Shown in pieces: positions 15,233 to 15,720 of a stretch of 15,720 nucleotides of DNA (positions within the stretch are counted from its first letter, which is position 1; each line of letters starts with the position of its first letter). The position numbers and the translations under genes were made by a program. This DNA is from Bacillota bacterium (GTDB taxonomy: Bacteria; Bacillota; Sulfobacillia; JABLXB01), in assembly GCA_024653225.1 (NCBI GenBank), contig JANLGA010000009.1, positions 24,682-40,401 on the forward strand, written 5' to 3'. The notes beneath the pieces were generated by a model. It made no database searches. It was not told the origin of the DNA and was given only the letters and a program-made list of their open reading frames with translations.

Positions 15233-15720
15233 CTAAAGGAACGTGGCCGCGGAGGAGACGGTCACGTTCCGTATCAATATATCCTTCTCCGCCTCCGCGC
15301 TGGCCTTGCTGAGCACCATATGGAGCCTCATGATCTTCCGCTTCAGTTCGGCCGGATTCAACTGGGTGAATGTTTCACGCAGGCGCTCCTTGACGTTCTG
15401 TTCTACCTGGTCAGACGCCAGGGCTCTTTGATATGGGGTCTTGGCTTCATCGTATCGCTTTATGACCTTGGCGCCAAGCCTTTCTTTGCTGAGCAGTTTG
15501 AGCGATGGCTGGAAGAAGTTGTGATAGAGCCGCGCGACATCGTAGATCTGGTTGAGGACGTTGAGTTCCTTATCGGTCTCCAAGCGACCGTATCCAGCGA
15601 GTCTTCTTACCACCGACCAGTTTTTCTGTTCCACGTAGCAGTTGTCGTTTTTCTTTCCGGCTCTGGATCTGGTGAAGGTGACTTGGTTTGCCTGGCAGAA
15701 GCGGAGAAGGTGGTCGTTGA
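15233..15720 (-). CDS. DDE integrase-type transposase, C-terminal part (N-terminus beyond window)
   Basis: On the - strand the frame is open from the window edge to TAG at 15235-15233, showing about the last 161 residues. It contains F-C-Q-A-N-Q-V-T-F-T-R-S-R followed by K-N-D-N-C-Y-V-E-Q-K-N-W, where the Glu (codon 15631-15629) fits the third catalytic acid of the D-D-E triad. The rest (L-N-Q-I-Y-D-V-A-R-L-Y-H-N-F-F-Q-P-S) matches the C-terminal region of rve-domain transposases, perhaps the ISNCY/IS1202 group, which I cannot confirm. The GTG at 15634 is an internal codon, not a start, since homology and the open frame continue upstream of it. Codon usage and GC differ from the host genes, which suggests recent arrival. 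No internal stop or frameshift is visible in this portion. Function confident, exact family uncertain. Confidence 0.85.
   Translation of the reverse strand, partial: NDHLLRFCQANQVTFTRSRAGKKNDNCYVEQKNWSVVRRLAGYGRLETDKELNVLNQIYDVARLYHNFFQPSLKLLSKERLGAKVIKRYDEAKTPYQRALASDQVEQNVKERLRETFTQLNPAELKRKIMRLHMVLSKASAEAEKDILIRNVTVSSAATFL

Larger units (their letters stand above)
15179..15720 (-). mobile_element. End of an insertion sequence running off the right edge
   Basis: A transposase-like gene on the opposite strand from all other genes begins at the window edge and ends at 15233. Base composition falls clearly from about 15180 on compared with the GC-rich host genes. The left end is not fixed. 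I place it tentatively at TGTTGCCTCACG (15179-15190) because this motif recurs partly at 15215-15223, a common layout of transposase-binding ends. The other end and any target-site duplication are outside the window, so boundaries and IS family are provisional. Confidence 0.55.

Overview
The window looks like a piece of chromosome from a GC-rich Bacillota (Firmicutes) bacterium, probably a thermophilic or anaerobic member of the Clostridia and relatives. This is inferred from a Bacillus-type membrane-anchored LonB lying between clpX and lonA, from a GlpP-type antiterminator, and from heavy use of AGG (Arg) and ATA (Ile) codons despite high GC. Starts at GTG or TTG are frequent. The species cannot be named from the sequence alone. 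All host genes read on the + strand. Only a transposase remnant at the right edge is on the - strand.

Region 1 (1-249) is the 3' end of an isoprenylcysteine-methyltransferase-like membrane protein. Region 2 (about 377-6818) is a glycerol / glycerol-3-phosphate (G3P) operon. It has a leader with an intrinsic terminator and a small competing hairpin, then an unrecognised polytopic membrane protein where glpF might be expected. After these come glpK, a GlpA/GlpD-like FAD dehydrogenase with a C-terminal BFD-type [2Fe-2S] domain, a two-dinucleotide-domain FAD/NAD oxidoreductase, a small four-cysteine DUF1667 protein, and glpP. The likely flow is glycerol entry, phosphorylation by GlpK, and oxidation of G3P by the three-protein flavo/iron-sulfur module. 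GlpP would sense G3P and release the leader terminator. That makes the operon a probable positive-feedback circuit, because glpP is its last gene. A strong terminator follows at 6855-6888.

Region 3 (6897-15127) is a protein quality-control cluster. An almost perfect 15-bp tandem repeat and a candidate promoter lead into tig (trigger factor), clpP, clpX, lonB, a decayed carbon-nitrogen hydrolase gene and lonA. The genes tig/clpP overlap by 4 nt and clpX follows closely. The hydrolase gene keeps its catalytic Glu, Lys and Cys codons but has a one-base frameshift and an internal deletion, so I call it a pseudogene.

Region 4 (about 15179-15720) is the edge of an insertion sequence on the - strand. 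It is visibly less GC-rich than the rest and carries the C-terminal part of a DDE integrase-type transposase. It sits just after lonA, where many Bacillota have engB/ysxC.

Most of the window is ordinary conserved biology. The points most worth a second look are the GlpP leader circuit, the unknown membrane protein, the three-subunit G3P-oxidising module, the tandem repeat before tig, and the hydrolase pseudogene. No stretch over 300 bases lacks a gene. The longest gap, 250-464, holds the glp leader. No tRNA, rRNA or CRISPR was seen.
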